From the NCBI GenBank assembly GCA_902800715.1, contig CADCFN010000007.1, positions 62,001-126,000 on the forward strand: a DNA stretch of 64,000 nucleotides, given 5' to 3'. Below the pieces are notes generated by a model. The model saw only the letters and a program-made list of their open reading frames with translations, was not told the origin of the DNA and did not search any database. Shown here in pieces: positions 17,673-26,829 of this stretch (position 1 is its first letter; every line of letters begins with the position of its first letter). Origin of the DNA: an uncultured Bacteroidales bacterium. Lineage in GTDB: Bacteria > Bacteroidota > Bacteroidia > Bacteroidales > Muribaculaceae. A program made the translations under genes and the position numbers.

Positions 17673-18935
17673 ATGAAAGCATTAATGTTTGGCTGGGAAT
17701 TTCCGCCTCACATCCTGGGAGGTCTGGGAACAGCGAGTTACGGACTCACCAAGGGCATGTGGGAGAACGGTGATATGGACATCACCTTTGTCATTCCCAA
17801 GCCCTGGGGTGACGAGCCCAAGGATTTCGCCAACATCATCGGTGCCAACAGCACGCCGGTGGCTTGGCGCGACGTGAACTGGGACTATGTGCAGAGTCGC
17901 ATCGGCAAAGTAATGGACCCGCAGTTGTATTTCAAACTGCGCGACCACATCTACAGCGACTTCAACTACATGAGCACCAACGATTTAGGGTGTATTGAAT
18001 TTTCTGGTCGTTATCCTGAGAACCTGTTGGAGGAAATCAACAACTACAGCATCGTGGCAGGCGTCATTGCCCGTACGGTCGAGTGTGATGTCATCCATAG
18101 CCATGACTGGCTCACCTACCCTGCCGGCATCCACGCCAAGCAGGTGACTGGCAAGCCCCTTGTCATCCATGTACACGCCACCGACTTTGACCGCTCTCGT
18201 GGCAATGTCAACCCGACAGTGTTCAGCATCGAGAAAGACGGTATGAACAATGCTGACCACATCATTACCGTGAGCAACCTGACGCGCCGCACTGTTATCG
18301 AGAAATACGGCATCAGCCCTGACAAGGTGACCACCGTCCACAACGCTGTGGAGCCCCTGAGCGAGGAACTGCTTAATCTTGAAGCGCCCCCGGGCAAGAC
18401 GAGCAAAGTCATCACTTTCCTGGGCCGCATCACGATGCAGAAGGGTCCTGAATACTTTGTTGAAGCTGCCGCACAGGTGCTGCACAAGGTCAACAATGCC
18501 CAGTTTGTCATGGCTGGCAGCGGCGACATGATGGACAAGATGATTCGTCTAGCCGCCAAGCGCGACATTGCCGACCGTTTCCATTTCACGGGCTTCCTGA
18601 AAGGCAAACAGGTGTATGAGATGCTTGCAGCCAGCGACGTTTATATCATGCCGTCGGTGAGCGAGCCCTTCGGTATTTCGCCCCTGGAGGCGATGCAGAT
18701 GGGTGTTCCCTCTATCATCAGCAAGCAGAGTGGTTGTGCCGAGATTTTGGACAACGTCATCAAAATTGACTACTGGGACACCAACGCCATGGCCGATGCC
18801 ATCTACAGCATCATCAAGTATCCCGCCATGTACAACGAGTTGCGCGAGCAGGGACTTGCCGAGGTCAACCAGATTACCTGGGACAAAGCCGGTGCCAAGG
18901 TCATTAACATCTACCGCAACCTGATCAACCGCTAG
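17673..18935 (+). CDS. GT4-family glycogen/alpha-glucan synthase-like glycosyltransferase
   Basis: 420 residues from ATG 17673 (MKALMFGWEFPPHILGGLGT); an earlier start would overlap the debranching gene. The opening resembles the KxGGL region of glycogen synthases, DVIHSHDWLTYPAGI is the starch-synthase-type HDW motif, and the C-terminal domain carries ITFLGRITMQKGPEYFVEA and PSVSEPFGISPLEAMQMGVP, the EX7E retaining-GT signature. Together with its neighbours it most likely elongates intracellular alpha-1,4-glucan; the sugar-nucleotide donor is not visible. Confidence 0.85.
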   Translation: MKALMFGWEFPPHILGGLGTASYGLTKGMWENGDMDITFVIPKPWGDEPKDFANIIGANSTPVAWRDVNWDYVQSRIGKVMDPQLYFKLRDHIYSDFNYMSTNDLGCIEFSGRYPENLLEEINNYSIVAGVIARTVECDVIHSHDWLTYPAGIHAKQVTGKPLVIHVHATDFDRSRGNVNPTVFSIEKDGMNNADHIITVSNLTRRTVIEKYGISPDKVTTVHNAVEPLSEELLNLEAPPGKTSKVITFLGRITMQKGPEYFVEAAAQVLHKVNNAQFVMAGSGDMMDKMIRLAAKRDIADRFHFTGFLKGKQVYEMLAASDVYIMPSVSEPFGISPLEAMQMGVPSIISKQSGCAEILDNVIKIDYWDTNAMADAIYSIIKYPAMYNELREQGLAEVNQITWDKAGAKVINIYRNLINR

Positions 18936-19013
18936 TAGTCACCGCCTAGAATCTCCAGATTTTCTAGAAGAAGAAAAAACAAAGAAAACAAACAATAAAA
19001 CGACAATACAGAT

Positions 19014-20507
19014 ATGAAAGCGATTTGTTTTTATTTCCAAATTCATCAGCCGTTCCGTCTGAAACACTACCGTTTCTTTGACATCGGTAACGACCACTAC
19101 TATTATGATGACTTTGCCGATGATGACATCATCACGCGCATCGCCCAGCGGTCTTATCTGCCCGCTAACGAGATGCTGCTTGACATGATCAAGCAGAACG
19201 GCAAGAAGTTCAAGGTGGCATTCTCAATCAGCGGTACCGCACTCGAGCAGTTGGAGCAGTATGTTCCCGAGTTCATCGACTCAATGAAGGAGCTGGCAGC
19301 TACAGGTTGCGTTGAGTTCCTGAGCGAGACCTATGCCCACAGCTTGTCGTCGCTTTACGATCCCGACGAGTTTGTTGCCCAGGTCAAGGCTCACGACGAG
19401 AAGATTTTCCAACTTTTCGGACAGAAACCCAAGGTGTTCCGCAACACCGAGTTAATCTACGATGACGACATCGCCTCGATGGTCTATGCCATGGGCTTCA
19501 AGGCCGCCATCACTGCCGATGCCAAGCACGTGCTGGGCTGGCGTTCACCCAATTTCTTGTACAGCAGTGCCTCGGCGCCCAAGCTCAAACTGTTGTTGAA
19601 GAACGGCAAATTGAGCGATGACATCTCGTTCCGCTTCAGCAATCCCGAGTGGGCATCCTATCCCCTCACTGCCGACAAGTACATCAACTGGATTAACGAG
19701 TTGCCCCAGGAAGAGCAGCTGATTAACCTGTTCATGAACTACGATGCACTGGGCGAGCTGCAGCCTCGCGAGAGCGGCATCTTTGAGTTCATCAAGGCAC
19801 TGCCCCGCTTCGCTGCCGAACATGATATCCAATTCTGGACTCCGAGCGAGGTTGTTTCCAAGTTCAAACCCGTAGCCGAACTCGCTGTGCCCTACCCCAT
19901 GTCCTGGACCGACGAGGCTCGCGATACCAGCGCTTGGCTTGGTAACACGCTGCAGCATGAGGCTGTCAAGAAACTGTACAGCATCGGTGAGCGCGTACGC
20001 CTGTGCACCGACCGCCGCATCAAGCAGGACTGGAACTACCTGCAGGCCAGCGACCACTTCTTCTACATGTCCACTAAGCACAACGATGACGGCTCGGTAC
20101 ACTCGCACTACAGCCCTTATGACTCGCCCTACACTGCGTTCACCAACTACATGAACGTGTTGAGCGACTTCATGACGCGCGTCGAGGAGCAGTATCCTGC
20201 CAGCATCGACAATGAGGAGCTGAACTCGCTGCTGCTAACCATCCGCAACCAGGAGCAGGAAATCGAGAGGCTGCACCGCGAGGTCGAGATGATGCGCAAC
20301 AACATCGTCCAAGACACTACCGGCGACTTCCCCATCGACGAGCCAGAGCCCGCCCCCGTACAGGAGGAAAAGCCCGAGCCCGAGCCTGAAAAGAAGCCCG
20401 CTCCCAAGAAGAAAGCGCCGGCTAAAAAGCCTGCAGCAAAAAAGGCACCTGCCAAGAAAGCAGAACCCAAGAAGCCTGCAGCTAAGAAAACGCCAGCTAA
20501 GAAGTAA
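19014..20507 (+). CDS. GH57 alpha-amylase with Lys/Ala/Pro-rich tail
   Basis: 497 residues. The catalytic part (1-390) opens CFYFQIHQPFRLKHYRF (GH57 region 1, HQP) and contains VFRNTELIYDDD, in which Glu146 corresponds to the GH57 nucleophile, and ITADAKHVLGWRSPN. A predicted coiled coil (about 400-430, IRNQEQEIERLHREVEMMRN) is followed by an acidic Pro/Glu linker and a roughly 45-residue tail made of KKPA/KKAPAK repeats, resembling histone H1 tails. The enzyme acts on alpha-glucan in the cytoplasm (no signal peptide). The tail is not part of the GH57 family and may bind polyanions. Confidence 0.88.
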   Translation: MKAICFYFQIHQPFRLKHYRFFDIGNDHYYYDDFADDDIITRIAQRSYLPANEMLLDMIKQNGKKFKVAFSISGTALEQLEQYVPEFIDSMKELAATGCVEFLSETYAHSLSSLYDPDEFVAQVKAHDEKIFQLFGQKPKVFRNTELIYDDDIASMVYAMGFKAAITADAKHVLGWRSPNFLYSSASAPKLKLLLKNGKLSDDISFRFSNPEWASYPLTADKYINWINELPQEEQLINLFMNYDALGELQPRESGIFEFIKALPRFAAEHDIQFWTPSEVVSKFKPVAELAVPYPMSWTDEARDTSAWLGNTLQHEAVKKLYSIGERVRLCTDRRIKQDWNYLQASDHFFYMSTKHNDDGSVHSHYSPYDSPYTAFTNYMNVLSDFMTRVEEQYPASIDNEELNSLLLTIRNQEQEIERLHREVEMMRNNIVQDTTGDFPIDEPEPAPVQEEKPEPEPEKKPAPKKKAPAKKPAAKKAPAKKAEPKKPAAKKTPAKK

Positions 20508-20518
20508 TCATTAACAAA

Positions 20519-20560
20519 TGAGGGTGAGCAAAACAAAATTTGTTCACCCTCACTTTTTTA
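20519..20560 (+). terminator. Terminator of the glucan operon
   Basis: A 13-14-bp stem (20519-20532/20539-20552, one G-U pair) followed by a CTTTTTTA run, 12 bases after the GH57 stop. Confidence 0.85.
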
Positions 20561-20660
20561 ACAACAACACGCCTCTAAAAAAGGAAATAAATACAATAAG
20601 TAATTTCTTTTTTTAAATATCACAATCAAGTATTTATTTTTATTGCTTTGTTGTTTTCCT

Positions 20661-20939
20661 TATATGTTTTGTTCTGCGCTCAACTTTCACTAATTGTAGA
20701 TAAATCAGGAGGCGTCTCGGCATAAAAAACAAAAAAGAACTTTTTGTTTTGTTCTGCGCTCGACTTTCACTAATTGTGGATAAATTAGGAGGCGTCTCGG
20801 CATAAAAAACAAAAAAGAATTTTTTGTTTTGTTCTGCGCTCGACTTTCACTAATTGTGGATAAATTAGGAGGCGTCTCGGCATAAAAAACAAAAAAAGAA
20901 TTTTTTGTTTTGTTCTGCGCTCGACTTTCACTAATTTTG
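20661..20939 (+). repeat. 80-81-bp tandem repeat of promoter-like units
   Basis: The core GTTCTGCGCTCGACTTTCAC recurs at 20671, 20751, 20831 and 20912, giving three complete units (periods 80, 80, 81) and a fourth partial one. Each core is followed by TAATTGT(A/G) in the first three copies and by TAATTTTG in the last. The units also contain GGAGGCGTCTCGGCATAAAA. The 80-base periods break reading frame, so the array is not a protein repeat. Confidence 0.9.
20909..20939 (+). promoter_or_regulatory. Promoter of the 5'-nucleotidase gene (last repeat unit)
   Basis: TTTG at 20909-20912 and TAATTTTG at 20932-20939 with a 19-base spacer give an exact Bacteroidetes promoter, 45 bases before ATG 20984. 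In the three upstream repeat units the -7 element is TAATTGTA or TAATTGTG and so lacks consensus. Confidence 0.7.
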
Positions 20940-20983
20940 TGGGTTAAAAGCAAACGAAAACTCAACTTACAAATCATACTATT

Positions 20984-22501
20984 ATGGCAAGACTTCGCAA
21001 CTTCATTTTTCTGTGCCTGTGCGCACTGGTGATGGTGCCTTCACTTCAAGCCGAGCACCTGATGATTATCGCTGTTAATGACACCCACAGTCAGATTGAC
21101 CCTGCCAGCGACGGCATGGGCGGTGTGGCACGTCGCCGCGCCATCTATGACCAGTTGCGCGCCGACAATCCTAACACGGTCTTCATCCACGCCGGCGACG
21201 CCGTTCAAGGCACGCTGTTCTTCTCGCTCTACCGTGGCGAGGTTGAATTTGCGCTGATGGACAGCCTACGCTATGACGCCATCATTTTGGGCAACCATGA
21301 GTTTGACAACGGCATGGAAGAACTTGCAGCCCACTACCACAATGTCGATGCCGTAAAAATCAGTACCAACTACGACGTCAGCGCCACCCCGCTTAATGGT
21401 CTGTTCCAGCCTTATTGGATTAAGGCCGTAGGCGACAAGCGCATTGCTTTTATCGGCATCAATGTCAACCCCGAGGGTTTGATTGCCGATATGAACTGCC
21501 GTGGTCTGCGCTACCGCTATGCGCCGAGTGTTGCCGACGCTACGGCACGCTACCTCAAGGAGATTCTTGGCGTAGATTATGTCGTGATGGTGTCGCACAT
21601 TGGCTACAGCAGCTACGAGCCCACTGAGCCTAACGACGCGCTCATCATCGGCCAGAGCCACTACATTGACTTGGTCATCAGTTCCCACTCCCACACCACC
21701 ATCAAGCCCGGCAGTGGAATGGACCGCGTCGCTAATGCCGATGGCAAGATGATTCCCATCGGCCAGAACGGCAAAAGCGGCAAGATGGTTGCGACCTATG
21801 ACCTCGACCTTGACAATGGCAACGTCGTCTATAACCATATTCCCGTTGACGCGACCTGGGACCAAGCAGCCAGCCGCTACACCGCTATGAACGAGTGGCT
21901 CGACCACTACCGCCATGGCGTGGACAGCATCATGAACAATCCCGTCGCCACCAGCGCACGCTTCATGAAGAATTCCAGCAACGCTGCCCAGAACTGGGTG
22001 AGTGATGCCGCCATGGTCATCGTCAAGGAACTGACCGGTTTCAAGAACATTGACTGCGCCATCATGAACAAGGGCGGCATCCGCACCGATATGCCCCAGG
22101 GCACCGTTACCGAAGGCGTCATCGGCTCAATGTTCCCGTTTGACAACCGTTTTGTCGTGCTGGAGATGCCCGGCAACGAACTCATCGAGAGCATCAAGCT
22201 CATGTGTGGACGCGGCGGCGATGCCGTGAGCAAGGAACTCAAGGCAGTCTACAATGAAAAGGGCGAACTCATCAAGGCTACCTTGAAAGGTAAGAAAATC
22301 GACCCCAAGAAGACCTACATCGTCGCCACCATCGACTACCTGGCCAACGGCGGTGACTACATGACACCCATGACACGTTGCAAGCGCCTGTTTGTCGATA
22401 CCCAAAAGTACGGCAACCACATCTTGGAGTATGTCAAGAAGCTCGAAGCTGCCGGCAAGAAAATCGAGGCTAAGGACGAGGTGAGAATTCAGAAAAAATA
22501 G
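20984..22501 (+). CDS. Secreted 5'-nucleotidase / UshA-like metallophosphatase
   Basis: 505 residues. A signal peptide (cleavage near LQA-EH, residue 23) exports it to the periplasm. The N-terminal metallophosphatase domain shows VNDTHSQ, HAGDAVQG, LGNHEFDNG and SSHSHT, the dimetal ligands of the calcineurin-like fold. The C-terminal 5_nucleotid_C domain follows with MNKGGIRTDMPQGTVTEGVI. It likely hydrolyses nucleotides or other phosphoesters for salvage. Driven by the promoter in the last copy of an 80-bp repeat array; seven-base tandem repeats begin at its stop codon. Confidence 0.92.
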   Translation: MARLRNFIFLCLCALVMVPSLQAEHLMIIAVNDTHSQIDPASDGMGGVARRRAIYDQLRADNPNTVFIHAGDAVQGTLFFSLYRGEVEFALMDSLRYDAIILGNHEFDNGMEELAAHYHNVDAVKISTNYDVSATPLNGLFQPYWIKAVGDKRIAFIGINVNPEGLIADMNCRGLRYRYAPSVADATARYLKEILGVDYVVMVSHIGYSSYEPTEPNDALIIGQSHYIDLVISSHSHTTIKPGSGMDRVANADGKMIPIGQNGKSGKMVATYDLDLDNGNVVYNHIPVDATWDQAASRYTAMNEWLDHYRHGVDSIMNNPVATSARFMKNSSNAAQNWVSDAAMVIVKELTGFKNIDCAIMNKGGIRTDMPQGTVTEGVIGSMFPFDNRFVVLEMPGNELIESIKLMCGRGGDAVSKELKAVYNEKGELIKATLKGKKIDPKKTYIVATIDYLANGGDYMTPMTRCKRLFVDTQKYGNHILEYVKKLEAAGKKIEAKDEVRIQKK

Positions 22502-22542
22502 ACTTTAGACTTTAGGCTCTAGACTCCAGGTGTTAGATTTTA
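22501..22542 (+). repeat. Seven-base tandem repeats starting at a stop codon (site A)
   Basis: Starting on the last base of the 5'-nucleotidase TAG, the sequence runs as six heptads of the form GNNNNNA (GACTTTA, GACTTTA, GGCTCTA, GACTCCA, GGTGTTA, GATTTTA). Confidence 0.75.
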
Positions 22543-22577
22543 AGGTTTTTTAAGAATTTTAAGGAAGGATATAAATA

Positions 22578-25500
22578 ATGACCAGATTCAATCGCTTTTT
22601 GTTGTCAGCCATTGCCGTGGTACTCTCGATAGGTGCCACAGCACGCAGCACCAATGATTTGCCCAGCCTGTTTAACGATGTAAACCAGGTTGAGATGAAC
22701 CAATGGGTAGACAGTGTTTTCAACACCATGTCGCCCGAGGCACGCATCGGCCAACTCATCATCGCTTCTGTGACGCCATCGTCCCAGGATGCCACCAAGC
22801 AACTCGTGGAACGTCTGGTAAAACAGAACATGGTGGGCGGTCTCATCTATGAGGGAAGCACCGTTGCCGACCAAGCCTATGTCACCAATCTGGCCCAGTC
22901 GCTGGCTACCATTCCCCTGATGATTACCATCGACGGCGAATGGGGCCTGGGAATGCGCCTGAAAGAAGTTCCCGATTTCCAGCGCAACCTCATCCTGGGA
23001 GCTATCGATGATGACATGTTGTTGTATGAGTATGGCCGCGAAGTGGCACGCCAGTGCCGCCGCATGGGCATCCAAGTGAATTTCGCCCCCGTACTCGACG
23101 TGAACGACAACCCCAAGAATCCCATTATCGGCACCCGATCCTTCGGCGAGAATCCCGACCTAGTGGCAAGACATGCCATCGCCTTTGCCCGTGGTCTCGA
23201 AGACGGCGGTGTGATGGCAGTGGGCAAACATTTCCCTGGCCACGGTTCCTCGAACGGGGATTCCCACAAGATGCTGCCCGTCATCAACAAGACGATGCAG
23301 GAAATCAACACCTGTGAACTGGTGCCCTTCCGCCGATTCATTGACGCGGGTCTGAGCGGTATCCTCACAGCCCACCTGCTGGTGCCCGCCATCGATGGCG
23401 GAAAAGCCCCCACGAGCCTCTCGCCGGAATGCATCAACAATGTGCTGCGCGAACAGTTGGACTTCAGGGGCCTGATTTTCACCGATGCCCTCAACATGAA
23501 AGGCGCTAACTCGCTACTCAAGGGCTCGGTGTGTGTCAATGCGCTGCTTGCCGGCAACGACGTGCTGCTTATGCCCGAGAACATCAGTGACGAGATTGCT
23601 GCCATCAAAGAGGCAGTCAAGAACGGCAAACTGAGCCAGAGCATCATTGACGAGCGCTGCAAGAGAATCCTTCGCTACAAGTATGCCCTTGACCTGACCA
23701 ACCGTCAGCACGTCAACACCGCGAACCTGCTGAACGAAATCAACTCCCAGCAGGCCACCGTCATCAAGCGCAAACTCACCGCAGGCAGCATCACTGTCAT
23801 CAAGAACAACGACGATATCCTGCCCATCCACAACCTGCAGAGCCGCCACATCGCTGTCGCCACCATCGGCAACGAGAAAGGCACGGCATCCAAGTTCACA
23901 CGCCGCTGCGCCGACTATGCCCAGATTTCCAGATTTGACCTCAACAAAGCGGGCTCGGCAAACGCACTGGCTGAACAGCTGCATGAAGGTCACTTCAACA
24001 CCATCATCGTTGAGGTGGGCGACGACAATGACGAGAACCGTGCTGCCCTTAATGCCGTGGTCAAGAAGTGCAAAAACGTGATTCTGGTGCTGACTTGCAA
24101 ACCCTACGACATCCAGCAATACGGCGCTGCCATCACCAACAAGCACGTCAAGGCCGTCGTGCTCACCTATGAGAACTCGACCCTGACCGAGGACTATGCT
24201 GCGCAGACCATCTTCGGCGGCAATGCAGCCGGTGGCAACCTGCCCATCTCACTCGCGTTCGACGGCAAGAAGACACGTTATGAGGCAGGCGACGGCATCC
24301 ATTACGATGCCAACCGCTTGGGTTATACCATCCCTGCCGAAGTGGGACTCGACAACCGCCTGACGGCACAAATCGACTCGGTATGCCGCCTGGGTGTGCA
24401 ACAGCACGCTTTCCCCGGCTGCCAGGTGATTGTTGCCCGCCACGGCAAGGTCGTGTATAAGAACTCGTTTGGCGCCATCGACTACGACAACCCCAACAAG
24501 GTGGATGACAACACCCTGTTCGGTCTGGCATCAGTTTCCAAGGCCACCGGTACCATCAGTGGCGTGATGAAAGCCTTCGACGACGGCAAGTTCCGCCTTG
24601 ACGACAGAGCCAGTGATTATATTCCTGGACTGCGCGGTGGCGATAAAGAAGACATCACCTTCCGCGACCTGCTGTATCACGAGACAGGAATGCCGGCATC
24701 GCTCGACATGTGGAAAATGATGATGGACCCCAGCACCTATAGCGGCACTCTCATCGCGGGAGCCGAGGATGCCACCCATACCATCAAGATTATGAACGGA
24801 GCCTGGGGACACAAGGATGCCAAGATGCGCACCGACATTCTCTCGCCCGTCAAGACCGACCGCTTCAACATCGCGATTGCCGACGGGCTGTGGGGCGGAC
24901 GTGTGACCTATGACTCCATCATGAACCGCATGTACCACGCTAAGTTGGGCAAGAAGAAATACCTGTACAGCTGCTGCAACTTCTCGTTGCTTGCCGATGC
25001 CGTGCAGCGCATGACCCACTCGCCGCTCAACTACTATGTGAACAACTACATCTTCGCCCCGCTGGGTGCCTATCACACGATGTACCGCCCGTTGAGCAAA
25101 TTCTCGCGTGACGAAATCGCCTATACCGAAAAGGATACTTACCTGCGTCGCCAGCACATCCACGGCTATGTCCATGACGAGCTTGCAGCATTCTCGGGCG
25201 GCGTTCAGGGCAATGCGGGCCTGTTCAGCAACGCCAACGACCTTGCCAAACTGTTCCAAATGTGGCTGAACGGCGGCACCTACGGCGGCGTGCGTCTGTT
25301 AAAGGCCTCGACCATCGAGACCTTCACGACCCAGAAGAGTCCCAACAGCCACCGCGGACTGGGCTTTGACAAACCCGTTGTGGGCAATCCTGACGCCAGC
25401 AACACCTGTGCCGAAGCCACACCCGAGACGTTCGGCCACACGGGCTTCACGGGCACATGTTTCTGGGTGGACCCCAAGAACGACATGTTCTACATCTTCT

Positions 25501-25607
25501 TGAGCAACCGTGTGTGCCCCACGAGGAACAATCCCAACTTCGGTCGCATCAGTGCCCGCAGCCACATCCAGTCGCTCATCTACCGTGCCATCAAAGATGA
25601 GGAATAA
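22578..25607 (+). CDS. GH3 beta-N-acetylhexosaminidase fused to a serine beta-lactamase-like domain
   Basis: 1009 residues with a signal peptide (about 1-23). The N-terminal GH3 domain carries the NagZ signature KHFPGHG (Lys217-Gly223) followed by Asp228-Ser-His230, the Asp-His acid/base dyad specific to N-acetylglucosaminidases, and the nucleophile Asp303 in FTDALNMKG. A GH3 C-terminal alpha/beta domain follows (about 380-590). The last 400 residues form a class C beta-lactamase/DD-peptidase-like domain with SxxK at Ser652-Lys655 (ASVSKATG) and HTG near the C-terminus in place of KTG. The domain pair suggests processing of muropeptides in the periplasm: removal of GlcNAc and peptide/ester cleavage. 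Confidence 0.9.
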   Translation: MTRFNRFLLSAIAVVLSIGATARSTNDLPSLFNDVNQVEMNQWVDSVFNTMSPEARIGQLIIASVTPSSQDATKQLVERLVKQNMVGGLIYEGSTVADQAYVTNLAQSLATIPLMITIDGEWGLGMRLKEVPDFQRNLILGAIDDDMLLYEYGREVARQCRRMGIQVNFAPVLDVNDNPKNPIIGTRSFGENPDLVARHAIAFARGLEDGGVMAVGKHFPGHGSSNGDSHKMLPVINKTMQEINTCELVPFRRFIDAGLSGILTAHLLVPAIDGGKAPTSLSPECINNVLREQLDFRGLIFTDALNMKGANSLLKGSVCVNALLAGNDVLLMPENISDEIAAIKEAVKNGKLSQSIIDERCKRILRYKYALDLTNRQHVNTANLLNEINSQQATVIKRKLTAGSITVIKNNDDILPIHNLQSRHIAVATIGNEKGTASKFTRRCADYAQISRFDLNKAGSANALAEQLHEGHFNTIIVEVGDDNDENRAALNAVVKKCKNVILVLTCKPYDIQQYGAAITNKHVKAVVLTYENSTLTEDYAAQTIFGGNAAGGNLPISLAFDGKKTRYEAGDGIHYDANRLGYTIPAEVGLDNRLTAQIDSVCRLGVQQHAFPGCQVIVARHGKVVYKNSFGAIDYDNPNKVDDNTLFGLASVSKATGTISGVMKAFDDGKFRLDDRASDYIPGLRGGDKEDITFRDLLYHETGMPASLDMWKMMMDPSTYSGTLIAGAEDATHTIKIMNGAWGHKDAKMRTDILSPVKTDRFNIAIADGLWGGRVTYDSIMNRMYHAKLGKKKYLYSCCNFSLLADAVQRMTHSPLNYYVNNYIFAPLGAYHTMYRPLSKFSRDEIAYTEKDTYLRRQHIHGYVHDELAAFSGGVQGNAGLFSNANDLAKLFQMWLNGGTYGGVRLLKASTIETFTTQKSPNSHRGLGFDKPVVGNPDASNTCAEATPETFGHTGFTGTCFWVDPKNDMFYIFLSNRVCPTRNNPNFGRISARSHIQSLIYRAIKDEE

Positions 25608-25662
25608 CCATCCTCACAATCTGAGTTTTCTAGACAACAAATAACTAAAAGACAAGGATTAT

Positions 25663-26664
25663 ATGAAGAAGTTTGCTTTTATTTTTAGCGCCTTGTTGCT
25701 GCTCGCTTCGTGCAGCAAGGGCTACAAGGTGACCGTTACTTTCCCTGACGAGAGTACCAACGGCGAGACCGCCTTCCTGACCAACTATGACACGGGCGAC
25801 ACCCTGTTGAGCGCCACCGTCGAGAACCAGGCCTGCACTTTTGAGGGCGCTGCCAACAAGGGCTTCTTCGCCCGCTTACTCGTGGGTGGCAGCCGCTACG
25901 GCTTCATTGTCGAGCCTGGCGAGGTGAAACTCAATATTGCCGAAGGTACCGCCATCAGCCCGCTCAACGACAAAATGACGGCTTGGAGCAAGAAGATGCA
26001 AGAAATTGCTGACGACACCACCATCACCGAAGCCGAGAGCGATGCACGCTATGCCGAGGGCTTAAAGAAGTTCTACGAGGAGAACAAGGACAACGCCATT
26101 GGACCATGGGCTTTCAGCAACTACCTGATGTACAAAGACTTCACCGAGGCTGATATCGACGCTCTGCTCAAAAGCGCTCCCGCCGAGTATGCCCAGTTGA
26201 AGCGCGTAGAGAAGGCTAAAAAAGCCGCACATCAGATTACCGTTACCGCCGTAGGCAAGAAGTTCACCGACTTTGAGGTGCCAGTGGGCGACGGAACGAT
26301 GCAGAAACTGTCTGACCATGTGGGCAAGGGCAAAGTCGTTGTTGTTGACTTCTGGGCCAGCTGATGCCCACCCTGCCGTGCCGAGATTCCCAAGCTGCAG
26401 GCACTGAAGAAGAAATACGGCGACAAATTTGACGTGCTTGGCGTTGCCGTGTGGGACAACCCCGAAGACACCCGCAAGGCGATGACCGAACTTGAAATTA
26501 CCTGGCCCGTCATCATCGGCACGCAGCAGCTCAACGAGCCAACCGACCTGTACGGTATCAAGGGCATTCCCCACATTATCGTATTCGGCCCTGACGGCAC
26601 GATTCTTGCACGTGGCCTGACTGGCGACGACCTCGCCAACAAACTTGCCGAGGTGCTGAAGTAA
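25663..26664 (+). pseudogene. DUF4369/TlpA-type thioredoxin-like lipoprotein interrupted by an in-frame TGA
   Basis: Lipoprotein signal peptide with lipobox LASC (Cys at about residue 17), a DUF4369-like N-terminal domain (to about 130), then an AhpC/TSA-thioredoxin domain. The frame is stopped by TGA at 26362-26364 (codon 234) inside VVVDFWAS-stop-CPPCRAEIPK, exactly where the family has Trp (WASWCPPC). The same frame then continues with strong homology to a proper stop at 26664 (333 residues in all). The change is one base, TGG to TGA. It would remove the whole active site, so the gene is either a recent pseudogene or the base is a sequencing error. Intact, it would be a thiol-disulfide oxidoreductase. 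Confidence 0.85.
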
Positions 26665-26697
26665 CTTCTTCTGTCGGCGAATTACGCAAATTAAAGC

Positions 26698-26734
26698 AAT
26701 AAGGCATCCGTGAACGGATGCCTTATTTTTTCAG
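26698..26734 (+). terminator. Terminator after the TlpA gene
   Basis: A 14-bp perfect stem (26698-26711/26714-26727) followed by TTTTTT, 33 bases after the stop codon at 26664. Confidence 0.85.
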
Positions 26735-26745
26735 TTGTTTCTCAG

Positions 26746-26829
26746 TTACTTGCTGTTGAGCAAGTTGTCGATGAGAGAGGTCACGTCGCCGATATCCAGG
26801 TTGCAAATCAGCATCGCGCCTCTATTCCC
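26746..26829 (-). pseudogene. Dockerin-like tail remnant in frame after a stop codon
   Basis: Directly after the TAA of the thioredoxin-hydrolase gene, the same frame stays open for 27 codons and ends at TAA (26746-26748). It reads GNRGAMLICNL then DIGDVTSLIDNLLNSK. The (I)GDVTxLIDxLL motif is the second-helix half of a dockerin-like repeat commonly found at the C-terminus of secreted Bacteroidales proteins. It is therefore a remnant of another gene's 3' end or of an earlier longer version of this protein. Confidence 0.6.

Noticed and set aside
20661-20939. CRISPR-like spaced repeat
   Set aside because: The whole 80-bp unit is repeated, not just short repeats with unique spacers.
20705-20977. 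90-residue minus-strand open frame with repeated SESRAQNKTKNSF
   Set aside because: It is the translation of the 80-bp repeat array; the 80-base periods change frame between copies and no promoter or homology supports it.
26362-26364. TGA read as selenocysteine
   Set aside because: Family members have Trp, not Cys, at this position, two Cys of the CPPC motif follow unchanged, and no selenocysteine machinery or clear insertion element is visible; a TGG-to-TGA change is simpler.
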